6,176 nucleotides of DNA. It comes from Bacteroidia bacterium. Its GTDB lineage: Bacteria; Bacteroidota; Bacteroidia; NS11-12g; UBA9320. Positions 1-6,119 of the stretch are shown piece by piece. The first letter of the stretch is position 1; each line of letters begins with the position of its first letter. The notes beneath the pieces are model-generated. The model searched no databases and was not told the origin of the DNA. It worked only from the letters and a program-made list of their open reading frames with translations. Made by a program: the position numbers and the translations under genes. The stretch lies in the NCBI GenBank assembly GCA_013042025.1, contig JABDQY010000210.1:1-6176 (forward strand). Direction: 5' to 3'.

Positions 1-1
1 G

Positions 2-334
2 TCTTCAGATTCACAGCGAACAAGAGATACTTTAGGATTAATGAAGAAAATATTGAACAAGTGCGAAATCGAATTTACTCGGGCACTTTATCTAGCTTCC
101 GCAAATGAACTATTGGAGAACATATACACCCTCGATAACCGTTATAAAAATGTTCTGATACTTGCCCATAATCCCGGGATAACCAATGTATTCTATAACT
201 TAGCAAATGTTCGAATTGACAATGTTCCAACGGCAGGTGTTGGATGTATTCGTTTTGACGTTGAAAAGTATTCTGAAATTAGAGGAGTAACTGGAGAACT
301 TGAATACTTCAGCTATCCAAAAATGTTGGTTTAG
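2..334 (+). CDS. sixA: SixA-type histidine phosphatase, C-terminal part (5' end outside window)
   Basis: This is the last 110 residues of a histidine phosphatase superfamily protein resembling SixA phosphohistidine phosphatase. The reading frame is open to the window edge. The first visible residues, SSDSQRTRDT, match the family segment S-S-x-x-x-R-T-x-x-T, whose Arg (visible residue 6) binds phosphate. The motif AHNPG contains the second catalytic His (codon 167-169). Further along, the pattern N-V-P-T-A-G-V matches the usual PTAG region of SixA proteins. Members are typically about 160 residues, so roughly 50 residues are missing, including the N-terminal RHG motif with the nucleophilic His. 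An internal ATG at 41 is not the real start, because conserved residues lie upstream of it. E. coli SixA acts on phosphohistidine of signalling or phosphotransfer proteins; the substrate here cannot be inferred. The gene ends in a 4-base convergent overlap with the lipoprotein gene. Confidence 0.85.
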   Translation, partial: SSDSQRTRDTLGLMKKILNKCEIEFTRALYLASANELLENIYTLDNRYKNVLILAHNPGITNVFYNLANVRIDNVPTAGVGCIRFDVEKYSEIRGVTGELEYFSYPKMLV

Positions 335-1191
335 TAATTGTAAATTACAGACTTACCATTAATAACTATTGCAACTTTATTATCGCAAGCTTCATCATTA
401 TCTGGATCAAAATCAATGTAAATATCTGAAATGCTTTCTGATAATTTCACAGACAATTCACCTCCCACAATGTTTTTAGCACATATTAAAGAGTAAACTT
501 TCTTTAACGGTTGAATTGACTTCATTTCAACACTACTTGCTGCATTTTCAATTTTTAACTCTCCTCCGAATAAAACTTCATCGTTTAATATGCCAATGCC
601 ATTGTCAACTTCTTTGGTAATTAATAAATCGGCACTAACATCACTTGCTGAACCAGCTTGTCCCGATTCTAGGGTTTCGGTTATAAGTGTAATTTCATCA
701 TCATCTTCACGCGTTAACTTTATCGTACCAACGAAACGCTCCATGTTAGAACCATCACCCGAATAAAAAGGCTGCTCTTTTGGAAAAACCACTGTCATTA
801 CAGTTCCAATTTCACTATAAGGTCGGGTCAATTTCACAAGGATTTTACCAGCACGATATTTCCCATCTTTACATAAAAGACCACTAGGTTCGTTCCCTAA
901 TTTTCCAAAATCTATTTCAAAATCAACTCCCGTACCATCTATAAATGACACATCATGGTAAGTAAGTTTCGCATCACTAGGAAGCAACTCATTCTCTTTC
1001 TTTTTAAAGGCATCATGGCTAGAAGCCAAATCATCCAAAATATCGAAAGTAGAAATTAACTCAGAGAGTGTTTCTAATGATGTGAGTGTCGTTTCATTAT
1101 CTTCTTTAATTTCAATAACAGAATCTTCTGTACATCCACATAAAAAAATTACCACAAGGGTAAATACCGCTATAAACGTTGTTTTAACCAA
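331..1191 (-). CDS. Predicted lipoprotein, function unknown (Bacteroidota type)
   Basis: A 286-residue protein with a lipoprotein signal peptide: a short basic start (MVK), a hydrophobic core to about residue 17, and the lipobox LCGC with the modified cysteine at position 20. The following residues TEDS give no strong inner-membrane retention signal that I can apply to this phylum, so outer-membrane anchoring is inferred. The mature part is acidic at first (about 21-70, probably partly helical). It then becomes beta-rich, with recurring patterns such as DFEIDFGKLG (90-99), KYRAGKILVKLTRPY (111-125), a central GGELKIEN, and a C-terminal DEACDNKVAIVINGK (266-280). From memory, the G-K-I-x-V and Cys-Asp-Asn...NG signatures recur in uncharacterised Bacteroidota lipoproteins, but I cannot name a domain. 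Cysteines 107, 237 and 269 may be conserved. It is transcribed divergently from priA and convergently with the phosphatase gene; neither neighbour suggests a function. Confidence 0.85.
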   Translation of the reverse strand: MVKTTFIAVFTLVVIFLCGCTEDSVIEIKEDNETTLTSLETLSELISTFDILDDLASSHDAFKKKENELLPSDAKLTYHDVSFIDGTGVDFEIDFGKLGNEPSGLLCKDGKYRAGKILVKLTRPYSEIGTVMTVVFPKEQPFYSGDGSNMERFVGTIKLTREDDDEITLITETLESGQAGSASDVSADLLITKEVDNGIGILNDEVLFGGELKIENAASSVEMKSIQPLKKVYSLICAKNIVGGELSVKLSESISDIYIDFDPDNDEACDNKVAIVINGKSVIYNY

Positions 1192-1209
1192 ATCCTATAA
1201 ACTTGCCAG

Positions 1210-1217
1210 CAAAAGTA
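1210..1217 (-). promoter_or_regulatory. Candidate -7 box (TACTTTTG) for the lipoprotein gene
   Basis: On the minus strand this reads TACTTTTG, an exact match to TAnnTTTG. Transcription would start near 1204-1206 and give a leader of roughly 15 bases before the ATG at 1191. I found no good -33 TTG at the usual spacing, so this rests on the -7 match and position alone. Confidence 0.45.
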
Positions 1218-1240
1218 GTGTGCCTTTTTAAGTTTTAATT

Positions 1241-1248
1241 TAGCTTTG
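1241..1248 (+). promoter_or_regulatory. Candidate -7 box (TAGCTTTG) for priA
   Basis: An exact TAnnTTTG match about 30 bases before the TTG start of priA. It predicts a transcription start near 1252-1255 and a leader of about 25 bases. The -33 region is poor: GTG occurs where TTG would be expected. The position is what one would expect for a simple constitutive priA promoter. Confidence 0.5.
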
Positions 1249-1277
1249 AGCAATATTTCGGCAATAAGTTAGCATAA

Positions 1278-3743
1278 TTGGACACAGAAGAGCTGCGGCA
1301 GACATTATTTATTGAGGTTTTACTTCCACTTAACCTTAAAAACACATTCACATATCGTGTTCCTCATCATTTAAATGAGGAAGTTATTGTTGGTAAGCGA
1401 GTAAGTGTTCCTTTTGGAAGAAGAAAAATAATGGCAGGGCTGATTTATTCTATTTCTGACAAACCCCCTGTCCAGTATGAAGCACGCTACATATTTGACA
1501 TAATTGACAATGAACCAATTGTTGGTGACAATCAGCTACAGCTTTGGAACTGGATCTCACATTATTACATGAGCTCAATTGGCTTAGTATATAATGCTGC
1601 AATGCCAGCTGGTTTGAAACTTGAAGGAGAATCCAAAATGATTTTGCATCCAGAATACAGTGAAGGGTCTGCGACATTGGATGATAAAGAGACCATTATT
1701 GTGGAAAGCATTAAAGCCGGTAAAGAATTATCCATAAGCCAAGCAACGAGTTTACTCAAACTGAACGGTATTCATAAGTACATTAAATCTTTGTACCTCA
1801 AAGGAGTAATACTTTTAAAGGAAGACATCAATGAGGTTTATAAACCAAAAGAGGTTGCGTTTGTATTCATAGCTCCAAATTTGCAAAGCGATGAGGAGCT
1901 AAGCACTCTATTTAACACCTTAGAAAAAAGAGCAAAGCAACAATTGAAAGCACTTATGACGTTTATTCAAATTGTTGGGATGAATGGTGAAATAGAGAAA
2001 TCTGAATTGATAAAAGCTAATGTTTCTGGCTCTGCTATCACCGCATTAATTGCAAAAGACATTCTTGTACAAGAAAAAAGGGTAAAATCACGTATTAACT
2101 TAACTGAAGAGGAAAGCGAAATTGAGGGTCTACAACCGGAACAGGCTGTTGCTTTGAACAAGATTAAATCAGCGTTCGAGGAACCCAAACCTGTTTTACT
2201 TTTTGGTGTAACGTCGAGTGGAAAAACACATATTTATTCGCATTTAATCAAAGAACGATTAGCTCAAGGAAAACAAGTCCTTTATCTCTTACCCGAAATT
2301 GCCCTTACCACACAACTCATTCAACGTCTTCAGATTTACTTTGGGAGTCAACTTGTTGTTACACATTCAAAATTCAGTAACAATGAACGAGTTGAGGTGT
2401 ATCACGAGATATCAAAAGGTAAACCGTTGCTAATTGTAGGTACGCGAAGTGCCATCTTTCAACCTTTTAAAAATCTTGATTTAATAATTGTAGATGAAGA
2501 ACATGAGAATAGCTATAAACAGCATGAACCATCACCTCGTTTTCATGCTAGGGATACTGCTCTATACATAGCTTCTAAAAACAAAATCAACATCTTATTA
2601 GGAAGTGCTACACCTGCATTAGAGTCTTATTACAATGCACTTCAGAATAAATATGCTCTTGTCACGTTAAAAAAGCGTTTTGACAATGCCATTCTTCCAC
2701 AAATAGAAGTTGTAGACATGCAACTTCAAAAGAAACAAAAACGAATAAGAGGAATTTTCAGTGACACGCTTCTCAAGGCAATCGAAAAAAATAAAGCCAA
2801 TGGGAAACAAACCATTTTATTCCAGAATAAGAAAGGCTATGTGCCAGTGCTCGAGTGTAACGTTTGTAGTTGGACCCCTAAATGCAAAAACTGTGATATT
2901 TCATTAACCTATTACAAATATCAGAACAACTTACGATGTCATTATTGCGGATTTACGCAACCAGTTATAAACCAATGTGCTGCGTGTGGAAATAAAGGTA
3001 TTGAGCTTATCGGTTATGGAACAGAACGAATAGAAGATGAGTTGAGTCTGCATTTACCGGATTTAAGTATAAAGCGACTTGATTACAATACTACTCGACT
3101 AAAGAACTCACACAAAAAAATAATTAAGGAATTTGCGGATGGTAACATTGATGTACTAATAGGAACACAAATGGTAGCTAAAGGCTTGGATTTCGAAAAC
3201 GTAACGATGGTAGGCATCTTAAACGCAGATCACTTACTCAATTTTCCAGATTTCCGAGCAAATGAGCGTACATTTCAATTATTAACCCAAGTAGCAGGAA
3301 GAGCAGGAAGGAGAAAAGAAGAAGGCATTGTATATATACAAACGTCAAAACCCAATCACTTTATAATTGAACGGATAAAAGGAAATGACTACAATGCAAT
3401 GTATGATACTGAAATTATTGAACGGCAGAGTTTTCACTATCCCCCATTTAATCGTTTAATTAAAATTACACTTAAACATAAAGATGCTTTGGAACTTTAT
3501 AAACTTGGAGTTCATTGTAAGAGCCATCTACTCTCCTATTTTGGAGATAATCTTTTGGGACCTGAAAAACCATATGTTAGCAAGATTCGAAACTTGTATA
3601 TCCTCAATTTCGTTGTGAAAATGGAAAATACGGGCATTCAAATTAAAGAACAAAAACAGAAATTGAGAAAAGCAGTTTCTGAGTTGGAACAAGATAAAAA
3701 GTACAATACCACGCGTATTATCATAGATGTAGATCCAATTTAA
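1278..3743 (+). CDS. priA: Primosomal protein N', replication-restart helicase PriA
   Basis: A complete 821-residue PriA, a superfamily 2 3'-to-5' DNA helicase that recognises stalled forks and D-loops and reloads the replicative helicase. The N-terminal DNA-binding domain begins with the typical FIEVLLPLNLKNTFTYRVP (11-29). Helicase motifs are intact: Walker A GVTSSGKT (310-317), Walker B/DEAH-type DEEH (406-409), GSATP (442-446), GTQMVAKGLDFENV (629-642) and QVAGRAGR (671-678). Eight cysteines in four pairs (527/530, 536/539, 554/557, 567/570) form the expected two-zinc module inserted between the helicase lobes. The C-terminal domain includes the family-like YPPFNRL (721-727). The start is TTG at 1278: the preceding codon is TAA, and the next in-frame Met (residue 52) would remove the conserved N-terminal strand. 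Length is slightly above the roughly 730 residues of E. coli PriA, with the extra residues between the N-terminal domain and Walker A. It appears to be a single-gene unit. Confidence 0.97.
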   Translation: MDTEELRQTLFIEVLLPLNLKNTFTYRVPHHLNEEVIVGKRVSVPFGRRKIMAGLIYSISDKPPVQYEARYIFDIIDNEPIVGDNQLQLWNWISHYYMSSIGLVYNAAMPAGLKLEGESKMILHPEYSEGSATLDDKETIIVESIKAGKELSISQATSLLKLNGIHKYIKSLYLKGVILLKEDINEVYKPKEVAFVFIAPNLQSDEELSTLFNTLEKRAKQQLKALMTFIQIVGMNGEIEKSELIKANVSGSAITALIAKDILVQEKRVKSRINLTEEESEIEGLQPEQAVALNKIKSAFEEPKPVLLFGVTSSGKTHIYSHLIKERLAQGKQVLYLLPEIALTTQLIQRLQIYFGSQLVVTHSKFSNNERVEVYHEISKGKPLLIVGTRSAIFQPFKNLDLIIVDEEHENSYKQHEPSPRFHARDTALYIASKNKINILLGSATPALESYYNALQNKYALVTLKKRFDNAILPQIEVVDMQLQKKQKRIRGIFSDTLLKAIEKNKANGKQTILFQNKKGYVPVLECNVCSWTPKCKNCDISLTYYKYQNNLRCHYCGFTQPVINQCAACGNKGIELIGYGTERIEDELSLHLPDLSIKRLDYNTTRLKNSHKKIIKEFADGNIDVLIGTQMVAKGLDFENVTMVGILNADHLLNFPDFRANERTFQLLTQVAGRAGRRKEEGIVYIQTSKPNHFIIERIKGNDYNAMYDTEIIERQSFHYPPFNRLIKITLKHKDALELYKLGVHCKSHLLSYFGDNLLGPEKPYVSKIRNLYILNFVVKMENTGIQIKEQKQKLRKAVSELEQDKKYNTTRIIIDVDPI

Positions 3744-3762
3744 TTCAAAATTAAGGTTGTAT

Positions 3763-3778
3763 GTTACATGAGTTACAT
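3763..3778 (+). repeat. Tandem direct repeat GTTACAT, 9-base period
   Basis: GTTACAT occurs at 3763-3769 and again at 3772-3778, separated by GA. Close direct repeats with a near-helical period can be binding sites for response regulators. This pair is short enough to be chance, and it lies far upstream (about 120 bases) of the predicted transcription start. Confidence 0.3.
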
Positions 3779-3819
3779 TCTCTTCATCCCTTGATAACGC
3801 TATATTTACAGCTTATATG

Positions 3820-3837
3820 TTTATTGCATACAATAAA
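3820..3837. promoter_or_regulatory. Candidate operator: 18-base palindrome TTTATTG-N4-CAATAAA
   Basis: A perfect 7-base inverted repeat with a 4-base spacer (CATA). The symmetry and the N4 spacing resemble sites of Crp/Fnr-family dimers, though the half site TATTG is not the classical Fnr TTGAT. If transcription starts near 3898-3900, the centre (3828.5) lies about 70 bases upstream, compatible with an upstream activator site. An A+T-rich palindrome of this size may also arise by chance, and an ArsR-type repressor site is an alternative. No regulator gene is in the window. Confidence 0.4.
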
Positions 3838-3885
3838 TCAATAGTCTTTATGATATTGCTCAATTCTGAGACATTGTCATGATTC

Positions 3886-3893
3886 TACATTTG
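3886..3893 (+). promoter_or_regulatory. Candidate -7 box (TACATTTG) of the sulfur operon
   Basis: An exact TAnnTTTG match 51 bases before the ATG at 3945, predicting a leader of about 45 bases. TTG triplets at 3856-3858 and 3874-3876 lie too far and too near for a standard -33 element. The promoter may therefore need an activator. Confidence 0.5.
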
Positions 3894-3944
3894 AACTCAT
3901 AAAAGATAGGCAATTGATTGTTGTCTTTAAATAAATTAAACAAA

Positions 3945-5192
3945 ATGAAAAATATTCTCATACTCGGTGCTGGTACTTCGGGCACAATGATGGCAAATCA
4001 CTTACGAAGCAAATTATCTAAAAATGATTGGAATATCAGCATTGTAGATAAAGATGAAACACATTATTACCAACCTGGTTTTCTATTCTTACCATTTGAT
4101 ATCTATAAATCAAAACAAGTAAAAAAATCGATAGATAAGTTTATTCCTAAAGGAGTAAATCTTATTCGTGATAGTATTAATAAGATTGATAAAGAAAATG
4201 ATAAAGTTATTCTAAAAGATGGCACAGAATTGAACTATGATATCTTAATCATAGCAACAGGTACTGAAATTGCTCCGCAAGAAATTGACGGCATGCTAGG
4301 TGACCATTGGCATAAAAATGTTTTTGACTTTTATACATTTAAAGGGGCAAAAAACCTTCGAAACAAACTTAGAAAATGGGAAGGTGGCAAGCTAGTAGTT
4401 CACATTTCAGAAATGCCGATTAAATGCCCAGTTGCACCATTGGAATTTGCATTCTTGGCAGACTCCTACTTTATTAATAAAGATATGCGAGACAAGGTAG
4501 ATATTACTTATGTAACGCCTATGGACGGAGCATTTACAAAACCTAAAGCATCTAAAGAATTGAGTTATCTTTTGGAAGAAAAAAACATCAAGATTGTTTC
4601 AAACTTTAACATTGAATCGGTTGATGGCGATAACAAAAAAATCATTGATTATGGAGGAAAAGAAGTTGAATATGATTTATTGGTTACCGTACCTACAAAC
4701 ATGGGTGACGAAATGATTGAACGCTCAGGATTTGGCGATGATTTAAACTATGTTCCAACGAATAAAGCAACATTACAAACCACTGTTAAAGACAACATCT
4801 TTGCAATTGGTGATGCTACTAACATCCCTGCATCTAAAGCAGGATCGGTTGCTCACTTTGAGGCAGAAATATTAACTGAGAATATTTTAAGATTCATTGA
4901 TAACAAGCCTCTAAAAGAGACCTTTGATGGACACGCAAACTGTTTTATCGAAACAGGTCATGGCAAAGCATTATTAATTGATTTCAACTATACACATGAA
5001 CCAGTTACAGGTAGCTTCCCGCTGCCAGGCATAGGTCCTTTAAAGCTATTAAAAGAAACACATATGAACCATATGGGTAAGTTAGCATTTAGATGGATTT
5101 ATTGGAACATGTTAATTAAAGGGAAACATATTCCTTTTGTTTCATCAACAATGAGTGAAGCAGGGAAAGATTTAGAAGAAGAATTAGCTTAA
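3945..5192 (+). CDS. sqr: Sulfide:quinone oxidoreductase-like flavoprotein
   Basis: A 415-residue FAD-dependent oxidoreductase of the SQR/flavocytochrome c sulfide dehydrogenase group. SQR oxidises sulfide to sulfane sulfur or polysulfide at the cytoplasmic membrane and passes electrons to quinone. Visible features are the N-terminal FAD Rossmann motif GAGTSG (8-13), the SQR-like YYQPGFLFLPF (41-51), the ATG motif (104-106), and the second FAD-contact segment IFAIGDATNIPASKAG (285-300). Only two cysteines exist: Cys161 in KCPVAP and Cys333 in HANCFIETGHG. These match the two conserved redox cysteines of SQR; the third cysteine of type I enzymes is absent. The C-terminal part from about 365 is rich in aromatic and aliphatic residues with basic patches (FRWIYWNMLIKGK), suitable for peripheral membrane attachment. 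No signal peptide is present, arguing against periplasmic FCSD. I prefer ATG 3945 to an upstream in-frame TTG at 3918, because the Rossmann strand begins directly at MKNILILGAG and an A-rich leader precedes it. First gene of a three-gene sulfur operon. Confidence 0.85.
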   Translation: MKNILILGAGTSGTMMANHLRSKLSKNDWNISIVDKDETHYYQPGFLFLPFDIYKSKQVKKSIDKFIPKGVNLIRDSINKIDKENDKVILKDGTELNYDILIIATGTEIAPQEIDGMLGDHWHKNVFDFYTFKGAKNLRNKLRKWEGGKLVVHISEMPIKCPVAPLEFAFLADSYFINKDMRDKVDITYVTPMDGAFTKPKASKELSYLLEEKNIKIVSNFNIESVDGDNKKIIDYGGKEVEYDLLVTVPTNMGDEMIERSGFGDDLNYVPTNKATLQTTVKDNIFAIGDATNIPASKAGSVAHFEAEILTENILRFIDNKPLKETFDGHANCFIETGHGKALLIDFNYTHEPVTGSFPLPGIGPLKLLKETHMNHMGKLAFRWIYWNMLIKGKHIPFVSSTMSEAGKDLEEELA

Positions 5193-5218
5193 TAACAATA
5201 AATAAAAAACAAACAATT

Positions 5219-5530
5219 ATGACAGAAAGAACATATGCCGGTGTCTGCGTTAAATGCAGCGACCAAGGTTACATGGAAGAATTGAATGAGTGGACCAAAG
5301 ACATTGGAGCACACATTGCTGAGGAAGAAGGTATTGAAATGACAGACAAACATTGGGAAGTTATTGATTACTTACAAACTCAGTGTAGAAACGAAGTTCC
5401 GCTTACCATTCGTAGAGTTGGAAAGAGTGGAGTAACTACCATTAAAGAGTTTTATCAGTTATTCCCAGAAGGACCACTAAAAAAATCGAGTAGAATCGCT
5501 GGAATACCCAAGCCAGTAAGTTGTATCTAA
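5219..5530 (+). CDS. tusE: TusE/DsrC-family sulfur relay protein
   Basis: A 103-residue member of the TusE/DsrC/DsvC family, cytoplasmic proteins that carry sulfur on the flexible C-terminal arm. The family core is visible: GYMEELNEW (17-25), EEEGIEMTDKHWEVIDYL (35-52), YQLFPEGPLKKSSRIAG (79-95), and the C-terminal arm IPKPVSCI ending with the persulfide-carrying penultimate Cys102. In true DsrC of dissimilatory sulfur metabolism a second cysteine lies 11 residues earlier; here that position is Ser91, as expected for TusE-like single-cysteine members. This argues against a partner of DsrAB, which is absent from the window. Unusually, three further cysteines occur: Cys10 and Cys13 as a CVKC pair, and Cys56. 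The gene lies 26 bases behind sqr and 13 before the DsrE2-like gene, all on one strand, indicating one transcript. It starts at ATG after an A-rich sequence without Shine-Dalgarno. Role in sulfide-derived sulfur transfer is inferred from context; tRNA thiolation via MnmA is an alternative. Confidence 0.88.
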   Translation: MTERTYAGVCVKCSDQGYMEELNEWTKDIGAHIAEEEGIEMTDKHWEVIDYLQTQCRNEVPLTIRRVGKSGVTTIKEFYQLFPEGPLKKSSRIAGIPKPVSCI

Positions 5531-5543
5531 AAAAAGAAATATC

Positions 5544-6023
5544 ATGAGTGAAAATGGAAAAGTAAGAAAAATGATGATAATCATGTCCAAAGCTACTTTG
5601 GAGAATGTTTATGCAGGTTTTATATTAGCTAATGGAGCTAGAATGGAAGGAATTGAATCGGAAATGTTTTTTACATTTTTCGGTCTAGAAGCAATACAGA
5701 AAGATAAATTGAAAGATTTACATGTTGCTACTGTAGGAAACCCTGCTATGCACATCCCAACATTAGTTGGTGGTTTGCCAGGTATGGAAGGTTTTGCAAC
5801 TAAAATGATGAAAAGCAAGATGGAAAAACTTGACATTCCTCCTGTTGACGAATTTTTAGAAATGCTAACAGCATCTGGTTCTAAGATTTGGGCATGTAAA
5901 CTAGCTATGGACATGTTCAAAGTTGAAGAGAAAGATCTGATTGATGACCTAGATGGAGTCTTAACTGTTGGAGATTTCTACGCGAGATCTGAAGGTGAAG
6001 GAACCCACGTTATCTACATCTAA
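5544..6023 (+). CDS. DsrE2-like (DrsE_2 family) sulfur carrier protein
   Basis: A 159-residue protein of the DsrE/DsrF/DrsH-like group, closest in pattern to DsrE2 (the DrsE_2 family). Support comes from an N-terminal strand (MMIIMSKAT, 10-18), an alpha segment with small residues (YAGFILANGARMEG), the family-typical MFFTFFGLEAI (41-51), a Gly/Met-rich middle (GGLPGMEGFATKMMKSKM, 76-93), and the C-terminal ACKLAMDMFKVEEKDLID (117-134). Its only cysteine is Cys118, at the position of the conserved sulfur-binding cysteine of the family. No clear membrane helix or signal peptide is seen, so it should be cytoplasmic. DsrE-type proteins hand sulfur to DsrC/TusE partners in other systems, and the TusE-like gene lies just 13 bases upstream, so a direct exchange is likely but inferred. 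The separation fits translational coupling. The second in-frame Met (residue 10) is possible as a start, but ATG 5544 gives the usual length. Confidence 0.85.
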   Translation: MSENGKVRKMMIIMSKATLENVYAGFILANGARMEGIESEMFFTFFGLEAIQKDKLKDLHVATVGNPAMHIPTLVGGLPGMEGFATKMMKSKMEKLDIPPVDEFLEMLTASGSKIWACKLAMDMFKVEEKDLIDDLDGVLTVGDFYARSEGEGTHVIYI

Positions 6024-6026
6024 TTT

Positions 6027-6072
6027 TTGATAAAGAATAGCTGACTTTGAAAACTCTATTTTTATTTATCAA
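6027..6072 (+). terminator. Possible weak hairpin after the sulfur operon
   Basis: TTGATAAA (6027-6034) pairs perfectly with TTTATCAA (6065-6072), and inside it AATAG (6036-6040) pairs with CTATT (6056-6060), leaving a loop of about 15 bases and a small TTA bulge. It starts four bases after the dsrE2-like stop codon, where an operon end is expected. The stem is almost entirely A-U and no U tract follows, so it is a poor intrinsic terminator; it might instead stabilise the 3' end or be chance. Confidence 0.3.
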
Positions 6073-6105
6073 TGTCAATGCAACAACTTTGGCATGAAAT
6101 TGGTC

Positions 6106-6113
6106 TAACTTTG
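6106..6113 (+). promoter_or_regulatory. Candidate -7 box (TAACTTTG) directly before the last gene
   Basis: An exact TAnnTTTG match ending 6 bases before the ATG at 6120. A TTTG at 6088-6091 sits 14 bases upstream, shorter than the usual spacing of about 17-23. If used, transcription would start at or within a few bases of the start codon. Confidence 0.35.
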
Positions 6114-6119
6114 TAACAG

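Larger units (their letters stand above)
1192..1277. promoter_or_regulatory. Divergent promoter region between lipoprotein gene and priA
   Basis: This 86-base spacer separates two divergent genes and must supply both starts. It contains one exact match to the Bacteroidota -7 element TAnnTTTG for each direction, listed separately. The region between the boxes is rich in A and T. No palindromic operator stands out. Confidence 0.6.
3744..3944. promoter_or_regulatory. 201-base intergenic promoter region of the sulfur operon
   Basis: No gene is seen here. Following priA there is no clear intrinsic terminator. The region holds, in order, a tandem GTTACAT pair (3763-3778), an 18-base palindrome (3820-3837) and a perfect TAnnTTTG box (3886-3893). 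An A-rich stretch then precedes the ATG at 3945. Its length and these sites suggest a regulated promoter for the sqr-tusE-dsrE2 genes. Confidence 0.6.

Noticed and set aside
1450..1759. Minus-strand open frames inside priA (75 and 64 codons)
   Set aside because: They are antisense to well-conserved PriA sequence, have no recognisable motifs and are explained as shadows.
1967..2188. Minus-strand 73-codon open frame inside priA
   Set aside because: Antisense to priA between its N-terminal domain and Walker A; low-complexity Ser-rich translation and no family pattern.
2326..2336. The 11-mer GTCTTCAGATT shared with bases 1-11
   Set aside because: Several chance 11-base matches are expected in a window of this size, and both copies lie within unrelated conserved coding sequence.
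3918..3944. TTG start adding nine residues to the SQR-like protein
   Set aside because: ATG at 3945 starts directly at the FAD-binding strand and has the A-rich upstream context typical of the other genes; the added residues are lysine/asparagine/leucine filler.
5609..5920. Minus-strand 103-codon open frame inside the DsrE2-like gene
   Set aside because: Antisense to conserved DsrE2 motifs, with no promoter, start context or recognisable domain.
6090..6104. Sigma-54-like sequence TGGCATG-N4-TGGT
   Set aside because: The -24 part is good, but the -12 part lacks the GC dinucleotide at the required spacing; TAnnTTTG nearby explains the region better.
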